A program made the position numbers and the translations under genes. This document shows positions 21,601-28,468 of a stretch of DNA of 64,000 nt, one piece after another. Location: the NCBI GenBank assembly GCA_947626105.1, contig CANQQY010000001.1, positions 146,013 to 210,012 of the forward strand. The letters are read 5' to 3'. The DNA comes from an uncultured Clostridia bacterium. GTDB lineage: Bacteria > Bacillota > Clostridia > Christensenellales > Borkfalkiaceae. A model generated the notes under the pieces. That model did no database searches, had not been told where the DNA came from, and worked only from the letters and a program-made list of their open reading frames with translations. Every line of letters starts with the position of its first letter. Position 1 is the stretch's first letter.

Positions 21601-24600
21601 GACGTCTTCACCCTCGAAGGTGACGCCGTGATTGACGAGTTCCGCAACATTGGCAAGACCAAGCGCAGTCCTTGCGATTACGAGAACGTTCGCCTTGCCG
21701 TGTGCAACCGTGCCGTTGAAGAAGTTTACCGAGAGGTCAAGGTCGGTCGCCGTGATGTGCGCGTTGACCGTGCCCGTGTATGCCGTATTGCCGAACACCG
21801 AACCCGTGCTAAGAGAGGAGTCAACCTGAACCTCCGCCGCGGGAAGGACGCCCTTGCCGTTTGCCCAATCGTCCGTCGCTACGCCTTCGAGCGCGGAGCC
21901 GACGAGGCCGTAGTTGTAGACAAGGTAGTTGAGGTTATTCGCCTCGTGGTTGTTCGTGAGCGTGCCTTCGAAGTACACGCCGCTGACCGTAAGGCCGTCC
22001 GCCGCGCCGACGAGCGCGCCGACCGAGCGTGCGTGCGCCGCATCCGTCGGGGTCGCCGTAACGGTACCGTAGACGGAAATGTCAATGAGGGTGGAGTTCT
22101 TCGCAACGCCGATGACCGCACCGACATTGTCCGTACCCGTGACGTCAACGCCGTCGAGAACGAGGTTCTTCACCGTCGCACCGTCGGTGAGCCCGAAGAG
22201 GCTACCCGTGAGACCGGTAATGCTGTGGCCCTGACCGTCGAAGGTGCCCGCGAAAGGAACCTTTGCAGGGCTGTTCGTGATAGGCGTCCACTTCGTTTCC
22301 GCACCCATTTCAATGGAGGCGGTCAAGACGGCTTTGAGCAGCTTGCTTTCCTCTGCGGAAGGCTGATAGGACGTTCCGACCACGTCGAACATTTTGCTGA
22401 ACTCGAGGAGGCCGTTCTCGTTCCCGATTTCGAGAACGCCGTCGTGCATATAGAAGCCATCGGCAAGTTTCGCATAGAGATGATTCTCGCCGCTGATGGT
22501 GACGTTGGTAGCCTTGTCTCCCGCTGTACCATGTTTGATTCCGACATAACCATCATTCCATACATAGCTTGTATGTTGATTCATTGTGGCGCTTTCAAAC
22601 TGATGAGGAGTTCTACGGAATTCGCCATCGAAGGTGACATTGCTTACCGAGATGTTCTCGCCGTCCGTTGCAATACCTGCAACAGCGCCGATATACATAC
22701 CCTGGGCACCGCCCACACCTGCATGCTTGGTTTTGGCAAAATTCCAGCCACCGGTAATTTCCAAGATAACATTACTAAGCGTTGCGCCATCGACGACTGC
22801 ACCATGCTGAATGAAACCCGCGATACCGCCCGCAAGGTGACAACCGCTTACGGTGATGTTTTCAACGGTGAGATTCTTGAAGGTGTTGCTTGATCCCTCG
22901 CCTGTGAAGCCAGCGATACCGCCGATGTAATCGGTGCTCACCGAAACATCTTGCTGAATTACGCTACCGCTGTCCTTCGTTGCAAGGACTTTTACCGTGT
23001 CAAGAGCGGAGTACTCGCTCCGACCGACCACGCCGCCGACGTCTACGTTGCCGGTGATGTTGATCGTGCCCTGAATGGTTACATTTGTAAGGGTTGCCTG
23101 ATAAGCGCGTGCGACAAGTGCACCAACGCCTTCGGTTCCCACTATGGTACTATCTGTCACAGCATTGATCGAGACATTTTTAATGATAATGTCGTGAAGT
23201 TTTGTACCGGTATTCCCTGCATAACCGAAGAGACCTGCATTGTTGCATGTTCCACTGATTGCAAGGTTTTGCAATTTGTACTGCTCCTCACCGAGCTTCA
23301 TCGAGAAGTCACCGCTGAAAGGAGTCGTCGCTGTGCCGATCGGCGTCCAATTGGTGATGTTCGCTTCTGCAAGGTCGATGTCAGCCGCCTGAACGACATA
23401 CAGGCCGGAGAAGTTTTTCGCGTTATCTTCGTAAGCGCCTGTGCCGTTGACCATGTCGCGGAAGGAGCCGAGACCAAAGGCGTTGTTGACGTAGTAGTGA
23501 TCCTCGTGGTCCGCAACGTGCTGGACGAATCCGAGAGGATCTTCGAACGCAAGGTCGATGATCCAAACTTCATGTCCCTTTCCGGGCGTGACCTTATTCC
23601 CCAATTTCGCGGGTGTGAACTGATGCCCTTCGCCGAAGTCGGCGCCGAGGTAGACCTTGCCCGTATACATATTGAATTCGTCGCCGTCGATCGTGCCGGC
23701 CTCGAATGCGATGAAGTCGAAGCTGTTCTCACTCGACGTCTTAACAGCCTTGTAGAGGTTGGCTTCGCCGTTGAGGGTGTTGCCCGTGCCGAGGAGATAG
23801 ACCTGCGCATGGCCTTCGCCCGTGACGGAGAGGAAGTTGCCGCCTTCTGCGACCACGGCGTTCGTATCGAACTTCGCCGCGTAAGGCTCTGTTCCCGTCG
23901 AATCGCCAAGGGTGAACGCCGCAAAAGCGTTGCCCGCGCCGTAGACGGTGTTGCCCGAGATCGTAAGCTCGGCATTCTCCGCCATGGACGTGAACTTGAC
24001 TGCCGCGAGGGTGTAGCCCTTCTTGTCGCCCTCTGCGCCGAAGGTGTTGCCGGTGATCGTCGCTTTGGCGAGCTTGGTGTTGATAAGGATCGCCATGCTG
24101 TCCGTATCGGGGCTCCGTCTGCCCGGCAGTGCAGCGTCGTTATCCGCTGTGGACTGTGCGGAAAGAATCGTGCTGTCCTCAATGGTGAGTTTGAGCGCGT
24201 TCGCGCGTTCTGCGGACGAAGGTCTGCTGACGATGAACGCCGCGTTGCCCGACCTGTCGGACCCGGCCTGAAGGTAGCCCTTTCCATCGGACTTGCCGTC
24301 CGCATTGCGTCCGCAAGCCTCGACGGGGTTGACGTCTGCATAGCAGTCTTTGAGCGTCAAGGATTTGGCGTCCGTCACGTCGATATAAGTGCTCTGACCG
24401 GAATTGTCTTCAAACTTGACGTGTTCAAACGTGAAGTCTGCATTGCCGAGTTCGAGCTTCCGGTTGCGGATCACGAGCAGGTAATCGTTTGCGCTGCTCA
24501 AAGCGATGCCGGCAGCCGCAGGCGTCTTGCCCGTAATCACAACGGAAACTTCTCCTTCGGCGTCCCACGTGACGACGACCTTGCCTGCGTTGTTCTCGAG

Positions 24601-27600
24601 TTCGAGTGTGACATTGATGAACTTCGTCCCGTTCGTCGCCGACTTCGCGAGACCGTAAGTGTCTTTGAGGAGAGAAGTCTTGTCGCCAAGGGCAAACGTC
24701 GAAAGCGTAAACTCGTCGAGCGTTCCCTTGACATGGAGATTCTGGATCGTTGCGTTGTCGAGGTACCCGAAGAGCGGATCTTTGAGTCCTTCGATGTAAA
24801 GCCCTTCTTCGCCGCCGTCGAAGATGCCCTTGAAAGGCGTATCTTCGGTTTCGCCGATCATGCCGAAATCTTCGTCCTCGGGGATCGTGACTCTGCCCGT
24901 GAGCGTGACGGTCGTCTTTTCACCCATACTATCTTCATACGGGTTCGGATCCTTTCCTGCGATGTCGCCGTTGACGCTGTCGCGGAAGGCGCGGAGTGCG
25001 TCATAGTTCGGGATCTCATAGTTAGGCGTGCCCGTAATCTCGGAACGCATATCGACGTGCATGTTCCACTTGCCGTTGTTGCCGTCGGCGTCGGTTTCAA
25101 AGATGTAGATCCTGAATCCCGTGTATCCGCTGAACGGATAGTAGGTTTGCAGATAGAAGTCACCCTTGATGTGACCTTCGGTCGCCTTGATGAAGCCTTC
25201 ATCTTCGGCATCAAGGATAGGATCGTATGTACCGTAGTACCAAACGGTGCCGCGGTCTTCCGAATCGGTGAGCTTGCCGAGGAGTTCCCATGCGGACTCG
25301 CCGCTCGGCTGAGGCTTCTTCTGCCAAATCGTCTTTTCAACGGTGTTGAAGTAGACGTCCCAATCGTTCGCGTCGTCGAGAAGCGCTTTGAGATCTGTAT
25401 CGGCGTCGGCGGGATCGACTTCGCCGCTGAGCCACTTGGTGCCCGCAAGAGGATCGTCGGAATTGACAGCCTGCCAAGTCTGCACGCCCTCTGCGTCGAC
25501 AGACGTGAGTGTGTAAATAATGCCGTGTTTGGTTTCGAAATAGTAGTCGCCGACAAGCGCGCCCTCAACATGTACGGGCGTCTCTTTGCCGTTGAACCAC
25601 TTGCTGCCGCGGTCGCCCTTCTCGCCCTTCGTCGTGAAGATGTTGACCCACGCGCCTTCCTGCATCTGATAGATGTCGCCGGTGGCCGTGTTGAGATACA
25701 TATCGCCGTTCTTCGCATCTGCGACATAGACTTTTTCGTTCTCAACTTCTTGTTCTTTCGCCAAGACGGGTTCGCCCTTGCCGCTATACAGATAGTTGCC
25801 GCGTTCGCCCTTGATGTTGAGCTTCTTCGTCCAGGAAGCGGACTCTTCGCCGAGCGCCGCGTTGCTGACGTAAACGTCGCCCGTCAACGTATCGAGGTAA
25901 AGGTCGCCGTAAACGCCGCTTACGTTCAGCGCGTTAGGATCGCCTTCGCCCGTGTGCCACGTGCTGACATAGAAGCCCGTGGGTCTGCCGTTGAGATACC
26001 ATGCGCCGTGGACGTTCGTGATCGTGTCGCGCAAGGTGACGATCTTTTCCCACGTGCCGGTTGCGGCGTCGCCTTCCAACACATACACGTCGCCCGTGTT
26101 GACGTCGAGATAGAAGTCGCCTTCGTAGACGTTCGGGCCGGTGTAGTTTTCACCGTCCGCCGGAGACGTCGACGTGACGGGCTTGCCTTGACCGGAATGC
26201 CAAACGGTACCGTTCTTGCCGTCTTCGCCGGCCGCCTTCACTCCCGTGTCGTGGGCGCCGATCTGCCAATTGCCGTCATCATTGATATAAGGCGTGTCGC
26301 CCGGCCTGCCGTCAGCGCCGACTGCGGGACCGAGATCCTGATCGCCGATGTGCCAATGATTATCTTCGCCGATGTAAGGCGTCTTGCCGTCTTCGCCCTT
26401 CTCACCGCGCGCGGGAATGCCCGTGGGCGTGTTGCCGACCCACCATTCGCCGTCTTCGATGTGGGGAACTTCGGGTTCGACCGTGAGATTCACGAGTTCC
26501 GTCCAATCGCCCGCGTCCTTTATATATATAATGTTAGAGGAGCTGTCGAAATAGTAATCGCCGTCACGGGCTTCCGCAGGATCTTCTGCCGAGGGTTTGC
26601 CCTCGCCGTGGTACCACTTTGTACCGGGGTTGCCCTGTTCGCCCTGCGCGCCGAAAGATACGGGTTCGCCCCAACCCGCTACACCACTATAAGTACCGTA
26701 TGTATAGAGGTTGTGATTCGCCGTATCGTAATAGATATCGCCCTCGTGGAACTCTATTCCGTCAAGGTCGTGATTGTCTTGAGGTGCGACGGTGCCGTAA
26801 TACCACTTATTCCCGGGGTTGCCTGCGCTCCCCTGTATCGTGATCCCGAGATCCGTCCACGTCTCTACGCCTTCGGCGTCCTGACGCTGATAGAGTTTCC
26901 CGGTCGTCGTATCAATATAGAAGTCGCCATTCTTGGAGTCGGCAACAGGCGTATGATCATTGGGATCGCCTTGGCCTTTGAGCCACTTCTGCGCATCGCC
27001 CGTTGCGCCGGTTGCGCCGAAGGGAACGCCGTCGCCCCATGCCGAACCGTCGTAGGTGTAGAGAAGGTGATTTTCCGTATCGAAATAGACGTCGCCCTTG
27101 TGGAGATCCTGATCCTTGAGGGAAGGAGTATCCTGCGTGGGTTCGCCGGTGCCGCTATACCACTTGTTGCCGGCGCTGCCGGAATCGCCCTTCATGGAGA
27201 TACCGGTGTCGTCCCATTTGTCAGCGCCCTTCTTATAGATCTCGCCCGTTTCGTTGTTGAGATAGAAGTCGCCGACATTCGCATTCTGCAACTGCTCGTA
27301 AAGCGTGGGATTGCCCTCTTGGGTGATCGTGTTGGGATCGCCTTCGCCGAAATACCATGCGATCTCTTCCTGGGGAGCGGGCTCCTTATGAAGGTTGCCG
27401 ATCGAATCGCCCCAACCGGACGCGCCTTTCATATAGACGTTGCCCGTAGCGGTATCGAGATAGAAGTCGCCGACTTTCGCCGATGCGGGCTTGTCGTTCG
27501 TGGGCGCACCCGTATCGGTGTACCATACCGAGCCGTTGACGTCGGTCGCGGGAGCTGCCTCGACCGTGACAACGTCTTTCCAATGGCCGTCGGTACCCTT

Positions 27601-28158
27601 CTGATAGAACGTCGTTGTGCCCTCGGCGGTCTGCACATAGAGATCGCCGATGGCGCCGTTGGCGTCATTGGGCGCTTCGGAGCCCGACGTCATCGTCGGA
27701 AACGCCTTGTAGTCGGACTTCGTATCGCCGAAATACCAATACCCATCCAAGCCGATCTCGGGCGTAATACCGTCCGCCGCTTCGGCGCGGACGTTGGTAT
27801 TCTTCCCGTCGACCCACCAGTAGCCGTCTTTGATCTCGGGGGCTTTGCCGTCGCTTCCCTTCATGTTCAGGACGACGTCTCCCCATCCCGTCGCGGACTT
27901 GCAGTAGACATCCCCGGTCTCTTCGTTGAGGTAATAGTCGCCTTCAACGCCGAGGTCGTTCCCGGGAACGCCTTTCCCCTTGTGCCAAACCGATCCACGG
28001 TTGCCCGGTTGTTCGGTCTGGGGGTCATCACTGAGATCACCGTTCGACATGCCGATGCCGAGCGTCGTGATAGCCGCGATCATGAGACAAGCGCATACTA
28101 TGATCAGTACGAGCAATGCAATAAAGCCCTTGTCTCTTTTCTTGCCGTTAGCACTCAT
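12664..28158 (-). CDS. Giant modular surface protein (stalk repeats plus GLUG modules)
   Basis: The product is 5164 aa as sequenced and about 6516 aa if the G9 tract were G8. Residues 1-10 are basic and 11-36 form a membrane helix (GFIALLVLIIVCACLMIAAI) without an obvious cleavage site, so it looks like an N-terminal signal anchor with everything else outside. About 14 stalk repeats of the form GDFYLDTxTGDVYxK, separated by Gly-rich WYxGxGxP segments, follow (about 25.1-28.0 kb). About 12 large modules then come before the frame break, each with GLxxFRDxVNxG, xxDIDL, WTPIGxxxxPFxGTFDG, GLFG and VGGxVG (GLUG-type) blocks. Start ATG 28158 has an AGGAG ribosome-binding site seven bases away. No enzymatic motif is seen. 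The likely role is a long cell-surface fibre or adhesin exported by Sec, which is inference. GLUG-repeat proteins are widespread in gut Firmicutes, but this size is unusual. Confidence 0.92.
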   Translation of the reverse strand: MSANGKKRDKGFIALLVLIIVCACLMIAAITTLGIGMSNGDLSDDPQTEQPGNRGSVWHKGKGVPGNDLGVEGDYYLNEETGDVYCKSATGWGDVVLNMKGSDGKAPEIKDGYWWVDGKNTNVRAEAADGITPEIGLDGYWYFGDTKSDYKAFPTMTSGSEAPNDANGAIGDLYVQTAEGTTTFYQKGTDGHWKDVVTVEAAPATDVNGSVWYTDTGAPTNDKPASAKVGDFYLDTATGNVYMKGASGWGDSIGNLHKEPAPQEEIAWYFGEGDPNTITQEGNPTLYEQLQNANVGDFYLNNETGEIYKKGADKWDDTGISMKGDSGSAGNKWYSGTGEPTQDTPSLKDQDLHKGDVYFDTENHLLYTYDGSAWGDGVPFGATGATGDAQKWLKGQGDPNDHTPVADSKNGDFYIDTTTGKLYQRQDAEGVETWTDLGITIQGSAGNPGNKWYYGTVAPQDNHDLDGIEFHEGDIYYDTANHNLYTYGTYSGVAGWGEPVSFGAQGEQGNPGTKWYHGEGKPSAEDPAEARDGDYYFDSSSNIIYIKDAGDWTELVNLTVEPEVPHIEDGEWWVGNTPTGIPARGEKGEDGKTPYIGEDNHWHIGDQDLGPAVGADGRPGDTPYINDDGNWQIGAHDTGVKAAGEDGKNGTVWHSGQGKPVTSTSPADGENYTGPNVYEGDFYLDVNTGDVYVLEGDAATGTWEKIVTLRDTITNVHGAWYLNGRPTGFYVSTWHTGEGDPNALNVSGVYGDLYLDTLTGDVYVSNAALGEESASWTKKLNIKGERGNYLYSGKGEPVLAKEQEVENEKVYVADAKNGDMYLNTATGDIYQMQEGAWVNIFTTKGEKGDRGSKWFNGKETPVHVEGALVGDYYFETKHGIIYTLTSVDAEGVQTWQAVNSDDPLAGTKWLSGEVDPADADTDLKALLDDANDWDVYFNTVEKTIWQKKPQPSGESAWELLGKLTDSEDRGTVWYYGTYDPILDAEDEGFIKATEGHIKGDFYLQTYYPFSGYTGFRIYIFETDADGNNGKWNMHVDMRSEITGTPNYEIPNYDALRAFRDSVNGDIAGKDPNPYEDSMGEKTTVTLTGRVTIPEDEDFGMIGETEDTPFKGIFDGGEEGLYIEGLKDPLFGYLDNATIQNLHVKGTLDEFTLSTFALGDKTSLLKDTYGLAKSATNGTKFINVTLELENNAGKVVVTWDAEGEVSVVITGKTPAAAGIALSSANDYLLVIRNRKLELGNADFTFEHVKFEDNSGQSTYIDVTDAKSLTLKDCYADVNPVEACGRNADGKSDGKGYLQAGSDRSGNAAFIVSRPSSAERANALKLTIEDSTILSAQSTADNDAALPGRRSPDTDSMAILINTKLAKATITGNTFGAEGDKKGYTLAAVKFTSMAENAELTISGNTVYGAGNAFAAFTLGDSTGTEPYAAKFDTNAVVAEGGNFLSVTGEGHAQVYLLGTGNTLNGEANLYKAVKTSSENSFDFIAFEAGTIDGDEFNMYTGKVYLGADFGEGHQFTPAKLGNKVTPGKGHEVWIIDLAFEDPLGFVQHVADHEDHYYVNNAFGLGSFRDMVNGTGAYEDNAKNFSGLYVVQAADIDLAEANITNWTPIGTATTPFSGDFSMKLGEEQYKLQNLAISGTCNNAGLFGYAGNTGTKLHDIIIKNVSINAVTDSTIVGTEGVGALVARAYQATLTNVTIQGTINITGNVDVGGVVGRSEYSALDTVKVLATKDSGSVIQQDVSVSTDYIGGIAGFTGEGSSNTFKNLTVENITVSGCHLAGGIAGFIQHGAVVDGATLSNVILEITGGWNFAKTKHAGVGGAQGMYIGAVAGIATDGENISVSNVTFDGEFRRTPHQFESATMNQHTSYVWNDGYVGIKHGTAGDKATNVTISGENHLYAKLADGFYMHDGVLEIGNENGLLEFSKMFDVVGTSYQPSAEESKLLKAVLTASIEMGAETKWTPITNSPAKVPFAGTFDGQGHSITGLTGSLFGLTDGATVKNLVLDGVDVTGTDNVGAVIGVAKNSTLIDISVYGTVTATPTDAAHARSVGALVGAADGLTVSGVYFEGTLTNNHEANNLNYLVYNYGLVGSALEGVATDDWANGKGVLPAAEVQVDSSLSTGSVFGNTAYTGTVNAHITATDLDLSVNFFNGTVAHGKANVLVIARTALGLANVAELVNHGVTFEGEDVSLGSDINMVSYQTNWVGIGNETYAFEGTFNGGYGFEGTPTYKIVGLYGPLFGNLAGTVQHLVLGDLNINKLAGDADATKATVAKVVSKDATIDNVTVDAWVQLLNGVGAAKASDFAAAPFGFYAGTPTVVVTNSNITISIGDVTFAATTNGDGNATVTYTGDTLGAEETASNHNYTAVVNNEIFRLGGFNTNVNDKAPTAEFTFTGIKFTGNSYIDLSAGAEGVAPVVDALTVTNCYADIVPERYSGMYATFILGHSSNNGVVTTKLVFTNNVVLSNESATSDQYQDVATAIFAYATIKDGSEISGNVFGSADKPYHEAVVKFFRIVKGAKITVENNTVYTDAARAISGKSGGNRSAFIDLATSSETDEYEVWMKGNTINVVCDPENAEKAKGYSLVSAESDTGRGPRKARIFITNDNKVNVNGEAVAVDFDLVSGVSTDNCYDFIGYNLVLNDDGKITKGDFIFGHTSRFESTQDKEMAEALKGYVAEGSEADIHIVIGEQFGRRLSDLLAEKYDTYYNFSLVGLNTFASLVNAGSWTGEDKTVKLADELNAEHQLDLGSYESWTPIGNSEHAFKGTFDGSYGEGESAGNWQILNLKYTGTGDLVGFFGHTDGATLSNLDILSTTVTINVTADSRSTGALVALAEKTTISGITVTTAELKGYVGNAGAVVGRIDGGSISDVTVNGLTIETTDTPNVGAVAGIAKACKLDDIYVGVKYDEGDKYVSDGNVKVSGSFKVGGVVGVAEDGVTIGTTAPVYSGAVLKASSVQEATTLQIGGIVGALTVSEGAESSDFNVNDAHFMGTLTRVGWKNASSTKYENYGLVGGYTTTTTGTVTITNSTLDVVHYKNDADATDTFVQDTDWFTEEGENKVTSEYQITGEEGLKFFRDQVNGGNTYAEQLPDHKTIIRETVHLLADVDLTGEDWEPIGADETVGPNETPKAVFQGIFTAYKETAGEAVKIMVDGKDSGYTLNANAYTISNLTVEGHNAHTEAEADVNGNNMGLFGRTSRAVIKDLNITNAKVTGNLSVGVVVGTGKATAFSNITVANAVVKGHSYVGGIAGHNDCSEGVWDIGVEGYENVVVVGLEGQAFPEKIMKDSTPKFDYGAKLGGLVGFSKGAQFTDNTVAESKLTAYKDLGGLAGIDNGSALDATGNTVKNVNLTIKRDGYMEVDPDGLAGYKVEYEHVDADQDQYVDWMIGRMSYTAEEAAAHGVNVDGDDHDNHRIDVTILHGADKNDKGLIKDNNAWHIVSKEGLETFRTLVNDGATTHNRKTFKEGFEGETVQLECDIDLSVPTVAEPLSRRSLATREGAEEWTPIGTSDHPFRGVFDGQNYTVSNLIITSAEHNYLGFFGYVNNEIYEDSAGISNLTIENVSIKVTAQRVDYVGALAGFAGTNNGDAAKGGIANVTIQGLIQIETAGDFVGGLAGYITNDKISNVTINASYTDEAQSYAKSSFDDTTDHAGAQVGGLTGHLQQSNLNKVSSNLNVEGNWAGGLAGALAYGATLSDITVQANVTGRSAHTGGILGSVQESNNNTIEKSTFEGELTSSVEEFDKSEHAFVGEALDSSTTTITDSSSKVTNATEEELPDGLFYGAVADSTGEVTKGYLIDSAAGLKAFAEKVNGGKDFKDEHVFLTADIDLAELGEAWTPIGTDGARFMGTFDGLNHKISNINVSGSRFVGLFGAVGKNEVNPTEVVIKNLTIAGVNTVTVNGTAHGDRNDSGLLVGYAANVAFSNITIEEGASVTVTGVGTYSGNAVGGLVGASQSCTYNVIQANCTIRVNDKGGIMVGGLIGLSMHDSLTNVIVVNAWVDGNFAVGGLIGTAFGSETLTNVKVGGNVYMNFAWYYNSVDTSVYYSMVGGLIGTAELDSAEAGDHLVTITDSSFNGSITRVNAYALEGDDTLRLYELSDLPNFGLVGSYRSYLKGAQASTVKITSTSITVDSGSSELSGNLYGEDYILTGGYNEDGTFTVESLSVSSAYGLRYFANLVNSGIDFAEKTVTLTQNVDLGGVNWTPIGNDSAHAFKGTFDGTGKKITGLTIESATARYATGLFGNLNGATVKDLVIEKANINAPKAEFVGALASGITDSTVTNVTIQNATIVGGTWVGGVVGHMSGNSHVDGCAVTVGTLSVQNYKLGGIVGFVAGEHTEATVSGNVVGSVKLLALAQSAENADDGYGMVGGVLGGTDHKSDVTVSDNRLVDVTIDVSAIGIDGKTPKDGDFVETNFRVYERYTGALVPNGGAATYSGNTGSVTIIAPDALMTNKGLSGPCGTEEGEIPTFSDNDIEVIWNGLKAQEDGYYVSNEAGMKTFRDMVNGGHDFNGETVYLENDVTLSGEWTPIGGTKWEEKQVNNKPTQVCQNPFKGTFDGQGYTVRGLLIGDGSLQHSVFKVGTLDYAGLFGYTDGNAVIKNVKIFNPVVSGKDSVGALVGHANDHTTIEGVEVIDPIVSGSTSIGGVVGGYFSSVWVKDVKVSGHIVIVGNYKVGGVVGSGYGNIQNATVEADDLQSHIDGVAAVDENGIVSQLEGDNVGGIIGYTGEGDTYTYDGLTVKNISVMGSRKVGGAVGYYNRANNVTNPNSGFHITNVTLENVEVLGFCTDDYAKDNMANLFVGAVVGEFCSSVCGGMEHVSVKDVTVEALYTYPSGAQSGTKPSEVVGGTRAANGVLTLSDVTLENVTVNSSIQIDRIEGGRIREVSVSTPAQLVFVDNNHGDGELFPGAGEGLSFTINLLNDIDMDNVDLMTDAQGHEYNWVALDGHWVTLNGNGHTIKNMKVVADHEGKAGLFGYAGANHVNNLTIENFTAYGAQVGTFSGHSFDTQTITNSYLKGTVNLVWSVKNPVKGEADFTEKCCGVGAITGINGANSSYGVTIDKDCVVTITFDGEFQSDFTNDGEYLVGWSAGESNTNGDPVNNGEIKVQQGTASVNDYAQVYSGEYDGEYVVYSANGLAYFRDLVNGGANFAGKTVALHNDIDLQDVENGGGY
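12670..12678 (-). repeat. Poly-G tract (G9) that breaks the giant gene
   Basis: Nine consecutive C on the plus strand read as G9 in the coding strand. G9 gives AAC GGG GGG GGG TAC TAA and termination. G8 gives AAC GGG GGG GGT ACT AAT TGG and in-frame continuation into the module motif NWEPIG. This is the geometry of a slipped-strand contingency tract. Confidence 0.85.
15573..15580 (-). repeat. Second poly-G tract (G8), in frame, in an equivalent module position
   Basis: Eight consecutive C on the plus strand encode Leu-Gly-Gly-Val in VDLGGVNWTPIG. This is the same spot, just before the W-T/E-P-I-G motif, where the G9 tract disrupts a later module. Here the frame is intact. Loss or gain of one base would truncate the protein about 970 codons earlier. 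Confidence 0.8.
25130..28010 (-). repeat. About 14 tandem GD-Y stalk repeats at the start of the giant gene
   Basis: The repeats have the form GD[YF]YLD-xxTG-DVYxK-xxxGW, followed by a Gly-rich spacer such as KGxxGxxGxxWYxGxGxP. I count 14 copies, from VEGDYYLNEETGDVY to IKGDFYLQTYYPF. Three spacers contain GEDGKTP/ADGRPGDTP-type collagen-like tripeptides. A single copy of the same unit occurs in the lipoprotein encoded at 44784-46529. Confidence 0.8.
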
Positions 28159-28291
28159 GCTTTTCTCCTCTTGACACAGAAAATTTTCTTTGCCTTGCGT
28201 CGCTACATTGCGTTTTCGCCCGCGCCAAACATATATGCGTGTGCGCGTACGCGTGAGCAACGACTGCATAGACTCTATGTCATACATGCCG

Positions 28292-28320
28292 ATTATATCA
28301 CGATTGAAAAGGCAAGTCAA
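28292..28320 (-). promoter_or_regulatory. Sigma-A promoter of the giant surface-protein gene
   Basis: TTGACT (28315-28320), a 17-bp spacer and TATAAT (28292-28297), with TGA just before the -10 (extended -10). It leaves a leader of about 125 nt that contains the palindrome CGCGTACGCG. The 12-bp block CAATCGTGATAT is shared with the promoter of the BspA-type lipoprotein at 46.6 kb. Apart from this promoter and leader, nothing else is evident between 28159 and 28423. Confidence 0.88.
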
Positions 28321-28423
28321 TGATTTCACACAAAAAAACTTTCACAAAACGCACTTTTTTTCAAAAAAATTTTCCCTCCGAAGGGAAATTTTCCCGAAAA
28401 TGCATTCTAATGACGCGCACGCG

Positions 28424-28452
28424 AAAAAAGCTCCCCGCGGAGAGGAGCTTTT
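28424..28452 (-). terminator. Terminator of the DeoC-like gene
   Basis: The stem AAGCTCC/GGAGCTT, with an inner GC-rich part (28429-28450), is flanked by A and T runs on both sides. On the minus strand it ends in TTTTTT, 17 bp after the DeoC-like stop codon. Confidence 0.8.
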
Positions 28453-28468
28453 TGTTTACGGCGGGCGA

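Larger units (their letters stand above)
10170..25000 (-). repeat. About 14 GLUG-type modules within the giant gene
   Basis: Each module is marked by a W[TEV]PIG-like motif. They lie near 24.86, 23.34, 22.29, 21.55, 19.90, 18.81, 17.65, 16.65, 15.56, 14.59, 13.34, 12.66, 11.58 and 10.23 kb. The consensus order is Y-x-I-xxxxGLxxFRDxVN, then xLxxDIDL, then WTPIGxxxxxFxGTFDGxGHxIxxL, then GLFG, then several IxNVxIxxxxVxGxxxVGGIVG blocks. The modules are strongly diverged in DNA, and some are degenerate (near 13.3 and 24.9 kb). Confidence 0.8.

Noticed and set aside
16210..22893. Very long plus-strand open frame (over 2200 codons) opposite the giant gene; similar ones at 12523-14256 and 22951-28323
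   Set aside because: These are antisense shadows of a biased, GC-rich coding strand. The translated text has no domains, membrane segments or ribosome-binding sites, while the minus strand shows clear repeated modules.
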